Below, piece by piece: positions 26,746 to 34,981 of a stretch of 64,000 nucleotides of DNA. Position 1 is the stretch's first letter; every line of letters starts with the position of its first letter. The DNA is from Haliscomenobacter sp. (GTDB lineage Bacteria; Bacteroidota; Bacteroidia; Chitinophagales; Saprospiraceae), in NCBI GenBank assembly GCA_016713275.1, contig JADJPL010000006.1:1-64000 (forward strand). The letters are read 5' to 3'. The position numbers and the translations under genes are program-made. Under the pieces are notes generated by a model that had not been told where the DNA came from, did no database searches, and saw only the letters and a list, made by a program, of their open reading frames with translations.

Positions 26746-27906
26746 ATGGCTGAAGAAAACTTCGTCGATTACGTAAAAATTTGTTGCCGTTCCGGCGCCG
26801 GAGGCGCCGGGTCGGTGCATTTCTACCGCGACCGGTTTAATGCCCGGGGCGGACCCGACGGCGGGGACGGCGGCCGGGGAGGGCATATCATTCTCCGGGG
26901 CAACCGGAATGTGTGGACCTTGCTGGCGTTGAAATACCGCAAACACGTTATTGCGGAGCCGGGGGGCCATGGCAGCGCCAGCACCAGTTTCGGCGCCAAC
27001 GGAAAAGACGTTATTTTAGACGTTCCGCTGGGCACGGTGGTGAAAGACGCCGAAACCGGAGAGATCGAATTCGAGATTACCGAAGACGGGGAAGAAGAGA
27101 TCCTCGTTCCCGGCGGCCGGGGAGGCCAGGGGAATGCCCATTTCGCTACGCCTTCCAACCAGACGCCCCGCTATGCCCAACCCGGGGAGTACGGGCGGGA
27201 AGAATGGAAGATCCTGGAACTGAAAGTGCTGGCCGATGTGGGGTTGGTCGGTTTTCCTAACGCGGGTAAATCGACGCTGCTTTCCGTGATTACGGCAGCC
27301 AAGCCGAAAATCGGCGACTATCCCTTTACTACCCTTACCCCCAACCTGGGTATCGTCCCGTACCGCGACAGCAGGTCCTTTATCGTGGCCGATATTCCGG
27401 GCATCATCGAAAAAGCCCACGAGGGCAAAGGCCTCGGGCACCGCTTTCTCCGGCATATCGAACGGAATTCTACCTTGCTGTTTATGATCCCGGCGGATAC
27501 CGATAGCCTCCGGAAAGAATACGATATTTTGCTTAACGAACTGCAACAGTTCAATCCCGAATTGCTGGACAAACCCCGGGTGCTCGCCATCACCAAATGC
27601 GACCTCGTCGACGAAGAAATCAAATCCTGGCTTAAACCGGAACTCCCCGAAGGCATTCCCTTTGTCTTTATTTCCTCCATTACGCAAGAAGGCATCACCG
27701 AACTGAAGGACTTGCTCTGGACTACCGTTTCCGCTACCATTTCGGAATCTCAGGAATCTGCCAAGCCCAAAGTCAAGCCCAAACGCGACCCCTACGCCAA
27801 ATACGCCCTCCCCAAAGAGCGCCCGCCCGCCCACATCCCCTGGGACGATGACGAGGGCGACGACACCCCCACGGTAGGCTGGGACTATGAGGACGGGGGG
27901 CGGTAG
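26746..27906 (+). CDS. obgE: Obg family GTPase
   Basis: Ribosome-associated GTPase involved in 50S assembly and stress control, about 386 residues from the ATG at 26746 (MAEENFVDYVKI). Seen: glycine-rich Obg fold (GGPDGGDGGRGGHIILRG, GGRGGQGNAHFATP), G1 VGFPNAGKSTLLS, switch FTTLTPNLG, G3 ADIPGIIE and G4 ITKCDLVD. The C-terminal segment after about residue 340 is a low-complexity, Lys/Pro- then Asp-rich tail (DDDEGDDTPTVGWDYEDGG) rather than a typical Obg C-terminal domain. An upstream open frame into the 7-base repeat was rejected, because homology starts at MAEEN. Confidence 0.95.
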   Translation: MAEENFVDYVKICCRSGAGGAGSVHFYRDRFNARGGPDGGDGGRGGHIILRGNRNVWTLLALKYRKHVIAEPGGHGSASTSFGANGKDVILDVPLGTVVKDAETGEIEFEITEDGEEEILVPGGRGGQGNAHFATPSNQTPRYAQPGEYGREEWKILELKVLADVGLVGFPNAGKSTLLSVITAAKPKIGDYPFTTLTPNLGIVPYRDSRSFIVADIPGIIEKAHEGKGLGHRFLRHIERNSTLLFMIPADTDSLRKEYDILLNELQQFNPELLDKPRVLAITKCDLVDEEIKSWLKPELPEGIPFVFISSITQEGITELKDLLWTTVSATISESQESAKPKVKPKRDPYAKYALPKERPPAHIPWDDDEGDDTPTVGWDYEDGGR

Positions 27907-27916
27907 ACGGAATGTA

Positions 27917-27965
27917 GCTCGGATTTTCAATCCGAGCATGTTCAACGGAATTTTATTCCGTTGAA
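27917..27965. terminator. Two consecutive hairpins after obgE
   Basis: GCTCGGATT-TTC-AATCCGAGC (27917-27937, 9-bp stem) is followed at once by TTCAACGGAA-TTTTA-TTCCGTTGAA (27941-27965, 10-bp stem). Both are perfect, neither has a long T-tail, and they may be terminators or repetitive palindromes. Confidence 0.6.
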
Positions 27966-27975
27966 CCGCAAAATG

Positions 27976-28188
27976 TTACCCAACATCTTTTAATCCATAT
28001 ATCCATATCACAAGCTCTTCTTCTCCTCCTATGGTGGTGGGCGCATAGATCTTATCGCCGATAGAAAAGGCACTGTTGAAATCAATGATACCACCTCCGG
28101 GGGCATCGGCGCTTACGACATTTCCCCAAAATTTTTCATTGAAAAGGATAAAAGAAAAAGAGTAAGGCTCAAATTTTTCTTTGGAGGA
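27976..28188 (-). pseudogene. C-terminal relic of a propeller-like protein
   Basis: Reading the minus strand from about 28188 to a TAA at 27976-27978 gives a start-less peptide beginning PTSSKEKFEPYSFSF and continuing with FNEKFWGNVVSAD and GGEEELVIWIYGLKDVG. An upstream stop precedes it. It looks like the last 70 or so residues of a DUF4221- or propeller-type lipoprotein like that encoded at 28364-29509, so it is most likely a leftover of a deleted paralogue. It has no start codon and is not expected to be expressed. Confidence 0.5.
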
Positions 28189-28258
28189 GGTTGGTTAATT
28201 TATCCACGCACCCCGAACCCCGAACAAATAACTTGCTTTCTGGCAACACTGCTGGACA

Positions 28259-28318
28259 TTTTCGGGCCTCCAGATCTTCCAGGTTTGCAAAACCCTTGAA
28301 GATCTGGAGGCCCGAAAA
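28259..28318. repeat. 21-bp perfect inverted repeat
   Basis: The left arm 28259-28279 (TTTTCGGGCCTCCAGATCTT plus C) is exactly complementary to 28298-28318. The 18-base loop itself can fold, AGGTTT-GCA-AAACCC. It lies between the gene relic and the DUF4221 gene's end, so it may be a terminator or a mobile palindrome. Confidence 0.75.
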
Positions 28319-28363
28319 ACGAAAAATGCTCAGTCGTAGGCCTTCAACGCCAGTGGCGCCATA

Positions 28364-29509
28364 TTACTTCTGCTTAAATTTTCCATCAAAAATATCAAAC
28401 GTGAGGAGCGTCTCTTCGGGGTTTAGTTTCTCGTCGTCCAACAGCCAAAGGCCTTGCTTATTGACGAACAAAGAAGCGCTTGGATCGTATTGAGGAGGTA
28501 TTTTCCATTCGCCCAGGTAGTTTAGCTTTTCATCGCAAACTACCAAATTTTTTGAAGAAATCGGATCGCTGTTGGGGTTATTGGGATCGGGCTTTACGAT
28601 CCGCACAACGCGGTATATTCTATGGTTTGCCGGATCATGCACAAGCCCGAAATAATACGACAACAGACCGTAATACTTTCGATCCTTGAGGTAGTCGAAC
28701 GTATTTTCATTATACTCCTTCTGAAAAGGGGTAAAATTTTCTGGAAGGTCTTGTGAGGGAAGAAGCGTCTTTCTTTTGAGCTTCATGGCCTCGTCGTAAA
28801 CGTATAAATGATGATCAAGCGGGAATGAGACGACATATTCTTTGGAGGAGGCAAGGTATACAACGGAAGGTAAGTACTGCCAAGGCGCCCCTCCCCAATA
28901 CGCTTCACTGTACAAAGGAGGAGATGGTATGACGAATTCAAACTTTTCTGTATCCAAGTTGCCCCGTAAAAAGGAAAATGTATCCGTACCCTTAGCTTTT
29001 ACTGGATGATTATAAATTGGGATCAGGATCGTTTGCCCATTATTAATGGGGTGTGAAAACTGGGTGTGGATAAATGCCTTAGTTCCGTCATCAGGAAGAC
29101 TAAAGACTTCCTTTGCGTCCAGCGGTTTTAATAAATAAGATTTATGTTTCCAACTATGGGTATACCCCCACAACGTGTCGTTAAAAAATATCATCCCATC
29201 CTGGTCGGATTGACCGGATAGACCGCCAGGGCCTTCTTTTGGAATTTGCAATACTTTTTTAACCTTTTTGTCTCTAGTTTCAATCCTAAACACCTCCCCA
29301 TTTGTCTTAATCAAAATATTTGCCGCGTCAGGATTTTCCGAAATACTGATTTGGTGGTTGAGGTTGGAAATGGAGAAATTTGAATCGCAGGAAATTGAAA
29401 TGGTATGGGAGGGCAGAAGATTAATATACTTAAGATTCAAAGGTTCTATTTCTTGATTGTTGCATGACCAAAGAAGCCCTGTTAAAAAAAAAGAGAAGTA
29501 TTTATTCAT
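28364..29509 (-). CDS. DUF4221-type lipoprotein
   Basis: Predicted surface or periplasmic lipoprotein of 381 residues. Seen: lipoprotein signal (MNKYFSFFLTGLLWSCNN) and beta-propeller-like strands throughout, such as GEVFRIETRDKKVKKVLQIP, EGPGGLSGQSDQDGMIFFND, LYVYDEAMKLKRKTL, LVVCDEKLNYLGEWKIP and PEETLLTFDIFDGKFKQK. Assigned to the DUF4221 / 6-bladed propeller group by general pattern. Its codons are AT-richer than the neighbouring housekeeping genes. The upstream gene (98 bases) encodes a small cysteine-rich exported peptide. Such propeller lipoproteins often accompany small exported peptides in Bacteroidota; their function is unknown. Confidence 0.78.
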   Translation of the reverse strand: MNKYFSFFLTGLLWSCNNQEIEPLNLKYINLLPSHTISISCDSNFSISNLNHQISISENPDAANILIKTNGEVFRIETRDKKVKKVLQIPKEGPGGLSGQSDQDGMIFFNDTLWGYTHSWKHKSYLLKPLDAKEVFSLPDDGTKAFIHTQFSHPINNGQTILIPIYNHPVKAKGTDTFSFLRGNLDTEKFEFVIPSPPLYSEAYWGGAPWQYLPSVVYLASSKEYVVSFPLDHHLYVYDEAMKLKRKTLLPSQDLPENFTPFQKEYNENTFDYLKDRKYYGLLSYYFGLVHDPANHRIYRVVRIVKPDPNNPNSDPISSKNLVVCDEKLNYLGEWKIPPQYDPSASLFVNKQGLWLLDDEKLNPEETLLTFDIFDGKFKQK

Positions 29510-29606
29510 AATAAAATAAAAGTAAAATGAACCTGCAAATACTTGGAAAATATTGAATCAATAATTCACAGCATTGCAGGCCCGTTAGGTTAATGGAATA
29601 TTAATG

Positions 29607-29822
29607 TTATTGGTTTCCGTCACAAGCAGGACCTTGGCCGCAAGAGACACATGCATCTCCAGGAAGATCAATACAAGGAGCACAGCATCCGATGTTCTTT
29701 TCATTATCTGAACTTACTGTGCAACCTGGGCATTTTGGCTTCTCCACCGCCCCTTTCACAGTTAGAGCAACTCCAGATAATAGAATAAAACTTAAAAAAC
29801 CTAGAATGATTCTCTTTTTCAT
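29607..29822 (-). CDS. Small cysteine-rich exported peptide (NVEALA-like?)
   Basis: 71 residues: a basic-hydrophobic leader (MKKRIILGFLSFILLSGVA) followed by a mature part with eight cysteines (CPGC, GCCAPC, DACVSC, PAC) and a short acidic end. The leader and size resemble the NVEALA-type small Bacteroidota peptides, but the literal NVEALA motif is absent, so this is an inference. The next gene is a DUF4221-type lipoprotein, as seen for such peptides. It could be a disulfide-rich or metal-binding secreted peptide, signal or bacteriocin. Confidence 0.62.
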   Translation of the reverse strand: MKKRIILGFLSFILLSGVALTVKGAVEKPKCPGCTVSSDNEKNIGCCAPCIDLPGDACVSCGQGPACDGNQ

Positions 29823-30184
29823 ACTTTAAGGATTTAGAATAAATAAGGTAAAGTTACTACCCCTACTCTCTTCCGGCTTTTCGGGATCCGCCGACACGAA
29901 ATGGCCATTGTGTTGTCTAAAATTACCCCCCCCCTTTAAGAAAAACAAATAGACAACATTAACTAATTGTAAAGTATTTTGTTCTTTATTTTTATTAGTT
30001 ATCAAAAATAAATTTTAAATTCTGGCATTGGATTGGTTTGCGCGTCCAAATCTTCTTCAAGTCAGTTTTACGGACCCTTTTGGGGTAAAACCTGGAACGT
30101 CTGTCCTCGGAATCTCACAGCGTTTTTCAAAGAACGATACTAGCACATTTTGTTTTATAACAATATGTTTTCTTATATTTGGTG
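29823..30184. other. AT-rich intergenic, no gene recognised
   Basis: Contains the presumed promoter region of the small peptide and, further on, AT-rich DNA with a nine-C run near 29926. I found no ORF with recognisable homology and no RNA structure I can name. Confidence 0.4.
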
Positions 30185-30576
30185 ATGCCAAAAGAAATTC
30201 GACCCCCTCATGATGCGTTCATGAAATCCCTGTTGTCGGATATCGATATCGCACGGGATTTTTTGAAAACCTTTTAAAAGAAGTAATTGTTTACATGGTA
30301 AGCATCACCAAAATACCGGCAAGGCAATGGGCGAAAATGGTCAAAGCCCTTCCGCCTGCCCTAAAAGAAGAGGTTATGAGTACGTATGACATGATCCTTC
30401 AGGAAGGAATTGAGCAAGGAATCCAGCAAGGGAAGGAAAAAAACGTGAAGGAAGTGGTCCTGCGGGGATACCACAATGGGGTTTCCTACGAGGTCCTCTG
30501 TCTGCTTACCGGCTTGAGCGAAGAGGAGGTGAAGGCGATTATTGCACAGCACGGAGAAGAGGAGAAGAGAGGGTAG
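30185..30576 (+). pseudogene. Rpn-family nuclease/transposase remnant with internal deletion
   Basis: Two pieces of one gene. The ATG at 30185 encodes MPKEIRPPHDAFMKSLLSDI and IARDFLKTF before a TAA (30275), which matches the N-terminus of Rpn (YhgA-like, PD-(D/E)XK) recombination-promoting nucleases. In another frame, LKEVIVYMVSITKIPARQW leads into the ATG at 30295 and the C-terminal part with EEVMSTYDMILQEGIEQGIQ (the family's coiled glutamine-rich end) and GLSEEEVKAII. The central catalytic region, roughly half of the usual protein, is missing. So the gene is inactive, although the C-terminal 93 residues could still be translated from 30295. Confidence 0.78.
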
Positions 30577-30599
30577 CGCGCAGACAGTACGTTGAACTT

Positions 30600-30762
30600 A
30601 CTATACTGACGCGAAATGGGGCCTGCCTCAAAAGACCACTCTTTGCTGCCGTGGGCAAAAACCGTCTTTTGAGGCAGGCCCCACTTCGCGTCGCATATTT
30701 TGAGCGCAGCGGTTGTGAATAGCCTGTTCCCAAGATTCGAAAGGCCATCTGAACAGTATAGT
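30600..30762. mobile_element. Palindromic MITE-like element with CTCAAAAGAC arms
   Basis: 28-base arms (30609-30636 and 30664-30691) pair with one mismatch around a 27-base loop; the arms contain GGGGCCTGCCTCAAAAGAC. Outside, ACTATACTG (30600-30608) is repeated inverted as CAGTATAGT (30754-30762). No transposase is present. A related CTGTCTCAAAAGA arm occurs near 56.63-56.84 kb, suggesting a non-autonomous element family. Confidence 0.6.
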
Positions 30763-30773
30763 TACAAGGGGAG

Positions 30774-31478
30774 TCATTTAATGATATACTTCGCTTTCAG
30801 CCCCATCGAAAACCACCTCGCCGTTTGGGCTTCCGACCACGTGGCGTATGGCCCTAATTTCAACCCTTTGAATACGTCAAAACCAAAACGGAAATCCAGC
30901 CCGTAAGTGAAATCGAGGAAACTTTGTAACGTAGGGCTGGTGATAAACCCATCCCATTCGGGCCAACCAACACCTTTAACTGTGGCCCCCGCAAAAAGGC
31001 CAACGGATGTTTGGGTTATTTTTTCTATTCCTGCAAATGCGCCCAGGGAAAAGTCCAGGAATCGGGTGATGGTAAACGTTCTCGCCGCTTGTACCCTCAG
31101 ATATTCGTAATTGGAGAAATCTGTCTTTGGAGCAAAGCGAGCGGCGCCATAATTATAAATACCTTCATAACATGCAATACAGCCTTCACCTTGAATGGGG
31201 AAATTTTCTAAGTACTCATCCCCAATAAACAAATTTGGCAAATTCTTTAGCGCGTCCATGCTGAAAGCGGAACCTGTTACATTTCCTTTTCCAACAACCA
31301 AGCCGACGGAAAACTTATTCACCTCATAGCTTACGGTGAAGTTCAGGTCGTTTCCCCAATAATCGCCATATCCAGTAAACATGGCGCCTCCTCCGGCTTG
31401 AATCCCGAGGCCCTGGGAATTTTGGGACCATAATGGGGAGGAAAGAAAAATAAGAAAAGCCAAAAGCAGATTTTTCAT
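30774..31478 (-). CDS. Secreted outer-membrane-barrel-like hypothetical protein
   Basis: 234 residues with a signal peptide (MKNLLLAFLIFLSSPLWSQ) and alternating beta-strand patterns such as GLGIQAGGGAMFTGYGDYW, FSVGLVVGKGN, FLDFSLGAFAGIEKI and RFGFDVFKGLKLGPYATWS, ending with an aromatic-poor strand. This is typical of small outer-membrane barrels of Bacteroidota (porin-like or PorT-like), but no family is recognised. It lies in the accessory island, between the MITE-like element and the truncated propeller gene. Confidence 0.7.
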   Translation of the reverse strand: MKNLLLAFLIFLSSPLWSQNSQGLGIQAGGGAMFTGYGDYWGNDLNFTVSYEVNKFSVGLVVGKGNVTGSAFSMDALKNLPNLFIGDEYLENFPIQGEGCIACYEGIYNYGAARFAPKTDFSNYEYLRVQAARTFTITRFLDFSLGAFAGIEKITQTSVGLFAGATVKGVGWPEWDGFITSPTLQSFLDFTYGLDFRFGFDVFKGLKLGPYATWSEAQTARWFSMGLKAKYIIK

Positions 31479-31614
31479 TTGGATCCGGTTTATGATAGAT
31501 TAAAAAACGGCAAAAATACGGGCAGAAAGAAAATTGATTCCTTAGCTGCCAGACTAAGTAAAAACAGAATAATGGTTTATGGCATCAAATTGGCCCAAAA
31601 CCAAAAATTGACAC

Positions 31615-32475
31615 TTATCGGAAGATTGAACGGGGAAGTAAATGCTTTTGGACCATCTTCCCCCGGTTTAAATCTTCCATAACCTTCAAGGGGTCTTGAT
31701 ATTCTTCGGTATCGATCCATAGATCTTTAATATGGAATTGATATAGGGGCGTTACGCCGTTCTTAAAATCAACGGAATAAACATAAGGGTCGTATTTCCT
31801 TCGGTAGAGGGTGGCGTTTTCTCCCTGGATGAATACGTCTTCCCCGTCGCCAATCTGAAGGTGTTCAGGGATGTTCAGGTAGGCGCCGGCCAGGTTTTTT
31901 TTTCCTGTTTTCCATAGCGCTACCGCAAATGGCGCGCCGCTATCAACTGAGGGGCTATTATCGGTATCGAAGGCATACCCGTTTTTTTGCAAGCGCTTAA
32001 ATTTGGTAAACCGCTCCGGAATGGGTAAAACCTCCAGAAGCTGCCCATTCAAATCGTACTTGAAGATCGACTTTCTAAGGTAGTTTAACAGGTCGAGTTC
32101 GTTGCCGGTCATGTCGATATCGGCCACTCCGAAAATGGAGTTCGGGCCCTCCGCCGCTCCGTCCAGATGAAAAAGGAATTTTCCGGTTTGATCAAACAGG
32201 AAAACCTGGCAGGTAACGTCGTTCATCGATTCGGAAAGCACTGCAATGCGGGAGGAGTTCAAGATGACCTTCGATAACGGGTAAAAGGCGGGGTCTCCGC
32301 GTTCGGGAGATCCCAGCTTCAGGTAGCGGACCGATTTGGCCAGACGGCTTAGCGGCAGTTCCTTTGCCTGATTGAGATTGACTTTGATTTCAGGAACATA
32401 AGCGCTTTCCTTGCGGCAGGCGAACGGCAATCCAAGCAGGAGGGCCAGCAACAAGTACAGGGTTTTCGTTTTCAT
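31615..32475 (-). CDS. 6-bladed beta-propeller lipoprotein (C-terminus probably truncated)
   Basis: About 286 residues from the ATG at 32475 (MKTKTLYLLLALLLGLPFACRK, a lipoprotein signal; the longer upstream frame is rejected). Propeller strands resemble the BF3164-like 6-bladed family: YLKLGSPERGDPAFYPLSKV, SSRIAVLSESMNDVTCQVFLF, FKYDLNGQLLEVLPIPERF and YVYSVDFKNGVTPLYQF. Full-length members are usually longer, and the frame ends soon after VMEDLNRGKMV, so a frameshift or truncation near 31630 is likely; another frame stays open a little further. The DUF4221-type gene in the same island is related in fold. Confidence 0.7.
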   Translation of the reverse strand: MKTKTLYLLLALLLGLPFACRKESAYVPEIKVNLNQAKELPLSRLAKSVRYLKLGSPERGDPAFYPLSKVILNSSRIAVLSESMNDVTCQVFLFDQTGKFLFHLDGAAEGPNSIFGVADIDMTGNELDLLNYLRKSIFKYDLNGQLLEVLPIPERFTKFKRLQKNGYAFDTDNSPSVDSGAPFAVALWKTGKKNLAGAYLNIPEHLQIGDGEDVFIQGENATLYRRKYDPYVYSVDFKNGVTPLYQFHIKDLWIDTEEYQDPLKVMEDLNRGKMVQKHLLPRSIFR

Positions 32476-32716
32476 TCGTTTATACTTGTGGACTAAAAAT
32501 ACGCCCTCCCCCCCAAAAGTCAAGTTTTTTGCGCGAACTTAAGTTCGGTTAAAATAACCTGGTTTGGCGTGATTTTTGATAGTATTTTTTTTGTCTCACA
32601 GGGTTTGGACGACGCATTTGCTACACTGCTTTATTTCCCGGGGGGCATGCCTATTCTGGTGAAATATTTTGTCCTTGTAAACCGAACGCCCTGAACGCCA
32701 ATCGAAAAAAGGTTTC

Positions 32717-32724
32717 TACCTTTG
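32717..32724 (+). promoter_or_regulatory. Bacteroidota-type -7 box upstream of kinase-RapZ gene
   Basis: TACCTTTG fits TAnnTTTG. Downstream, GCCGCA-AGATCC-TGCGGC (about 32757-32774) forms a small hairpin immediately before the initiation codon region and could affect translation. Consensus-based. Confidence 0.45.
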
Positions 32725-32779
32725 CACGCAGAACACGACTCATTATTAAAGTGCAGCCGCAAGATCCTGCGGCTCTGCG

Positions 32780-34249
32780 TTGAACCTTTTATCCGTGAAT
32801 CCACAGAAAATCGAATCCGCTCTCGGCGACTTGTTTGAATCCTGGGCAGGGGAGTACCCCGACCTTATCCTTCCGTTGGCGCCTTCCGGCTCCGACCGGG
32901 TGTATTACCGCCTCCAGAGCAAAGAGCGCGTAGCTATCGGAACCTACAGCCCAAACGACCGGGAGAGCAGGGCGTTCCTGGAATTTTCCAGGCACTTCTT
33001 CCAGAAAGGGCTGCCCGTGCCGGAAATCTACGCCGAGAACCTGGGCGCTAAAATCTACCTGCAGGAAGACCTGGGCTCGACGACCTTGTACAGCTTTCTG
33101 ATCCAGCAGAACGATTATTTCCCCGACTACCTGATTCAGATCTTTAAAAAGGTCGTCGAACAGCTCGCCCGGCTCCAAATCCTGGGCGGCGATGGGCTGG
33201 ACTATGCTTCGTATTGCTACCCCAAGGCTTCCTTCGACAAGGAGTCTATGTTTTTTGACTTCAACTACTTCAAATACCACTTCCTGATGGTCAGCAAAGC
33301 GGGGTTTGACGAACCCGCGCTGGAGAAGGATTTCCATACCCTGGCCGACTTTCTGCTCTCTGCCGATTCCCGCTACTTCCTCTTCCGCGACTTCCAGTCC
33401 CGCAACATCATGATCCGCGGCGGAGAGCCGTTTTTCATCGATTACCAGGGCGGGCGCCAGGGCGCGTTGCAATACGATTTGGCCTCTCTGCTGTTTCAGG
33501 CCAAAGCCAATCTCCCGCCGGATGTGCGCCAGGACCTGCTCAACCACTACCTCGATACGGCTTCTCAACTCACCGACATCGACCGGGAGCGCTTTATTGA
33601 ATTCTACTACGGCTACGTCCTGATCCGGAATATCCAGACCCTGGGCGCTTATGGTTTCCGGGGGATTTTCGAACGAAAGGAGCATTTCTTAAAAAGCATT
33701 CCCTACGCCCTGCGCAATATCAAGACGCTGATCGACCAATGGCCTTTGCCCATCGAGCTTCCCGAACTGACCAAAGCCCTGCGCAAAGTCATCGATTCCA
33801 AAAAGTATGAGCCATTCGACAAGATCAAGGGCAGCAGCAGCTTGCTCACGGTGGAGATCAACAGCTTTTCTTATCACAGCACCGGTATTCCGGAGGACTC
33901 CACCGGGAACGGCGGCGGTTTTGTGTTTGATTGCCGCTTTATCCACAACCCTGGCCGCTACGAACCCTACAAAAAGCTGACCGGCCGCGACGAAGCAGTC
34001 ATCAACTTCCTCAAACAGCACAGCAATATCGACGATTACCTGAACAACGTGTTCCGGATTGTGGACCGGGCCGTGGAGGACTACATCGACCGCAGCTTTA
34101 CCCACCTGACGGTCAATTTCGGCTGCACCGGCGGGCAGCACCGATCCGTATATGCCGCCGACGAACTGGCTAAACACGTTAAAGAGAAATATGGGGTAGC
34201 CGTAGCGCTTCGCCACATCGAACAGGAGAAAAAAAACTGGAAAAACTAG
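32780..34249 (+). CDS. Phosphotransferase (APH/AmgK-like) fused to RapZ C-terminal domain
   Basis: 489 residues in one frame. Residues about 20-340 form an aminoglycoside-phosphotransferase-like kinase: IYLQEDLGSTTLYSFL, the catalytic loop FRDFQSRNIMIRG and metal motif FIDYQGGRQGALQYDLASLL. AmgK-type kinases phosphorylate N-acetylmuramate and GlcNAc at the anomeric carbon. Residues about 355-489 match the C-terminal domain of RapZ: INSFSYHSTGIP, FDCRFIHNPGRYEPYKKLTGRDE and NFGCTGGQHRSVYAADELA. In Escherichia coli this domain binds small RNA and senses glucosamine-6-phosphate. The fusion suggests a sugar kinase coupled to amino-sugar sensing. The Walker-A kinase domain of canonical RapZ is absent. 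The start may be ATG or an alternative codon near 32780; no frameshift is visible. Confidence 0.87.
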   Translation: MNLLSVNPQKIESALGDLFESWAGEYPDLILPLAPSGSDRVYYRLQSKERVAIGTYSPNDRESRAFLEFSRHFFQKGLPVPEIYAENLGAKIYLQEDLGSTTLYSFLIQQNDYFPDYLIQIFKKVVEQLARLQILGGDGLDYASYCYPKASFDKESMFFDFNYFKYHFLMVSKAGFDEPALEKDFHTLADFLLSADSRYFLFRDFQSRNIMIRGGEPFFIDYQGGRQGALQYDLASLLFQAKANLPPDVRQDLLNHYLDTASQLTDIDRERFIEFYYGYVLIRNIQTLGAYGFRGIFERKEHFLKSIPYALRNIKTLIDQWPLPIELPELTKALRKVIDSKKYEPFDKIKGSSSLLTVEINSFSYHSTGIPEDSTGNGGGFVFDCRFIHNPGRYEPYKKLTGRDEAVINFLKQHSNIDDYLNNVFRIVDRAVEDYIDRSFTHLTVNFGCTGGQHRSVYAADELAKHVKEKYGVAVALRHIEQEKKNWKN

Positions 34250-34842
34250 ACCAGCAACTCCTTCATCAGTCCTTCGAAGCGCTCGGCGTCCTGGAAGAGG
34301 TGGTCGGAGTAAGCCGTAGCCCGAAACCGCAATTGATGGGCCTTATCGTCTCTTGATACTACCTCGATGGTTACGTTTCCGAAACGTTGGCGTAGCTTTT
34401 CGCCGTCCGGAACCTGGGGCCTGGGCTTGAGGTAATGCCGCTGGACGGTTTCCGCCCAGTTGGGCCGCTCATAGGACCGGATGTCGGAGATCTGGCTTTT
34501 ATACTCCAGAGCAAGGACCCGCTCTTTGAGGTAGTCGAAGAAATGCGCGACGTCCCGGTTGGAATACCGGGTTTTATAGAAGTGGACCACAAACCCTTTG
34601 CTCGAAGGGGTATCGAGAAAGTCGATGCTTTCGTCCGTACAACTTCCCGACAGCAGAAACGCCGAGTATTGATCATGGAGCCAGTCCTTCAACCGCCGGC
34701 AAACCAGCGTGTCTTTCCATTGGGCATAATCCTGGCGTTCCTCCGCCGACCGGACGATCAGCTCGTGCACCAGGGGCTGGGAAGGGGAGCTATGGCGCGA
34801 CTGGTTGAAGAGGGATTTGAAATATCCCCAAAGGTCGGGCAT
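34246..34842 (-). CDS. Conserved hypothetical protein
   Basis: 198 residues, hydrophilic, no signal peptide or membrane helix. It overlaps the end of the convergent kinase-RapZ gene by four bases. Seen: HDQYSAFLLSGSCTDESIDF, FVVHFYKTRYSNRDVAHFFDY, YKSQISDIRSYERPNWAETV and FGNVTIEVVSRDDKAHQLRF. I do not recognise a family; the balanced composition and good codon use argue for a real gene. Function unknown. Confidence 0.68.
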   Translation of the reverse strand: MPDLWGYFKSLFNQSRHSSPSQPLVHELIVRSAEERQDYAQWKDTLVCRRLKDWLHDQYSAFLLSGSCTDESIDFLDTPSSKGFVVHFYKTRYSNRDVAHFFDYLKERVLALEYKSQISDIRSYERPNWAETVQRHYLKPRPQVPDGEKLRQRFGNVTIEVVSRDDKAHQLRFRATAYSDHLFQDAERFEGLMKELLV

Positions 34843-34981
34843 GGGCTTGGATTTAATGGGCTTGTGGCGACGGGATCAGCACGGGTTAAAAAAGAGCGCT
34901 TCTGGTGCGTCCCAAAAACATTCCATCATATAATATTGGCAAAATGGAAAAGGTTTCAGAACTTGACAAAAAATATCAGCC

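Noticed and set aside
30028..30213. Short plus-strand ORF in the AT-rich gap
   Set aside because: Its protein has no domain and overlaps the start of the recognisable Rpn fragment in another frame.
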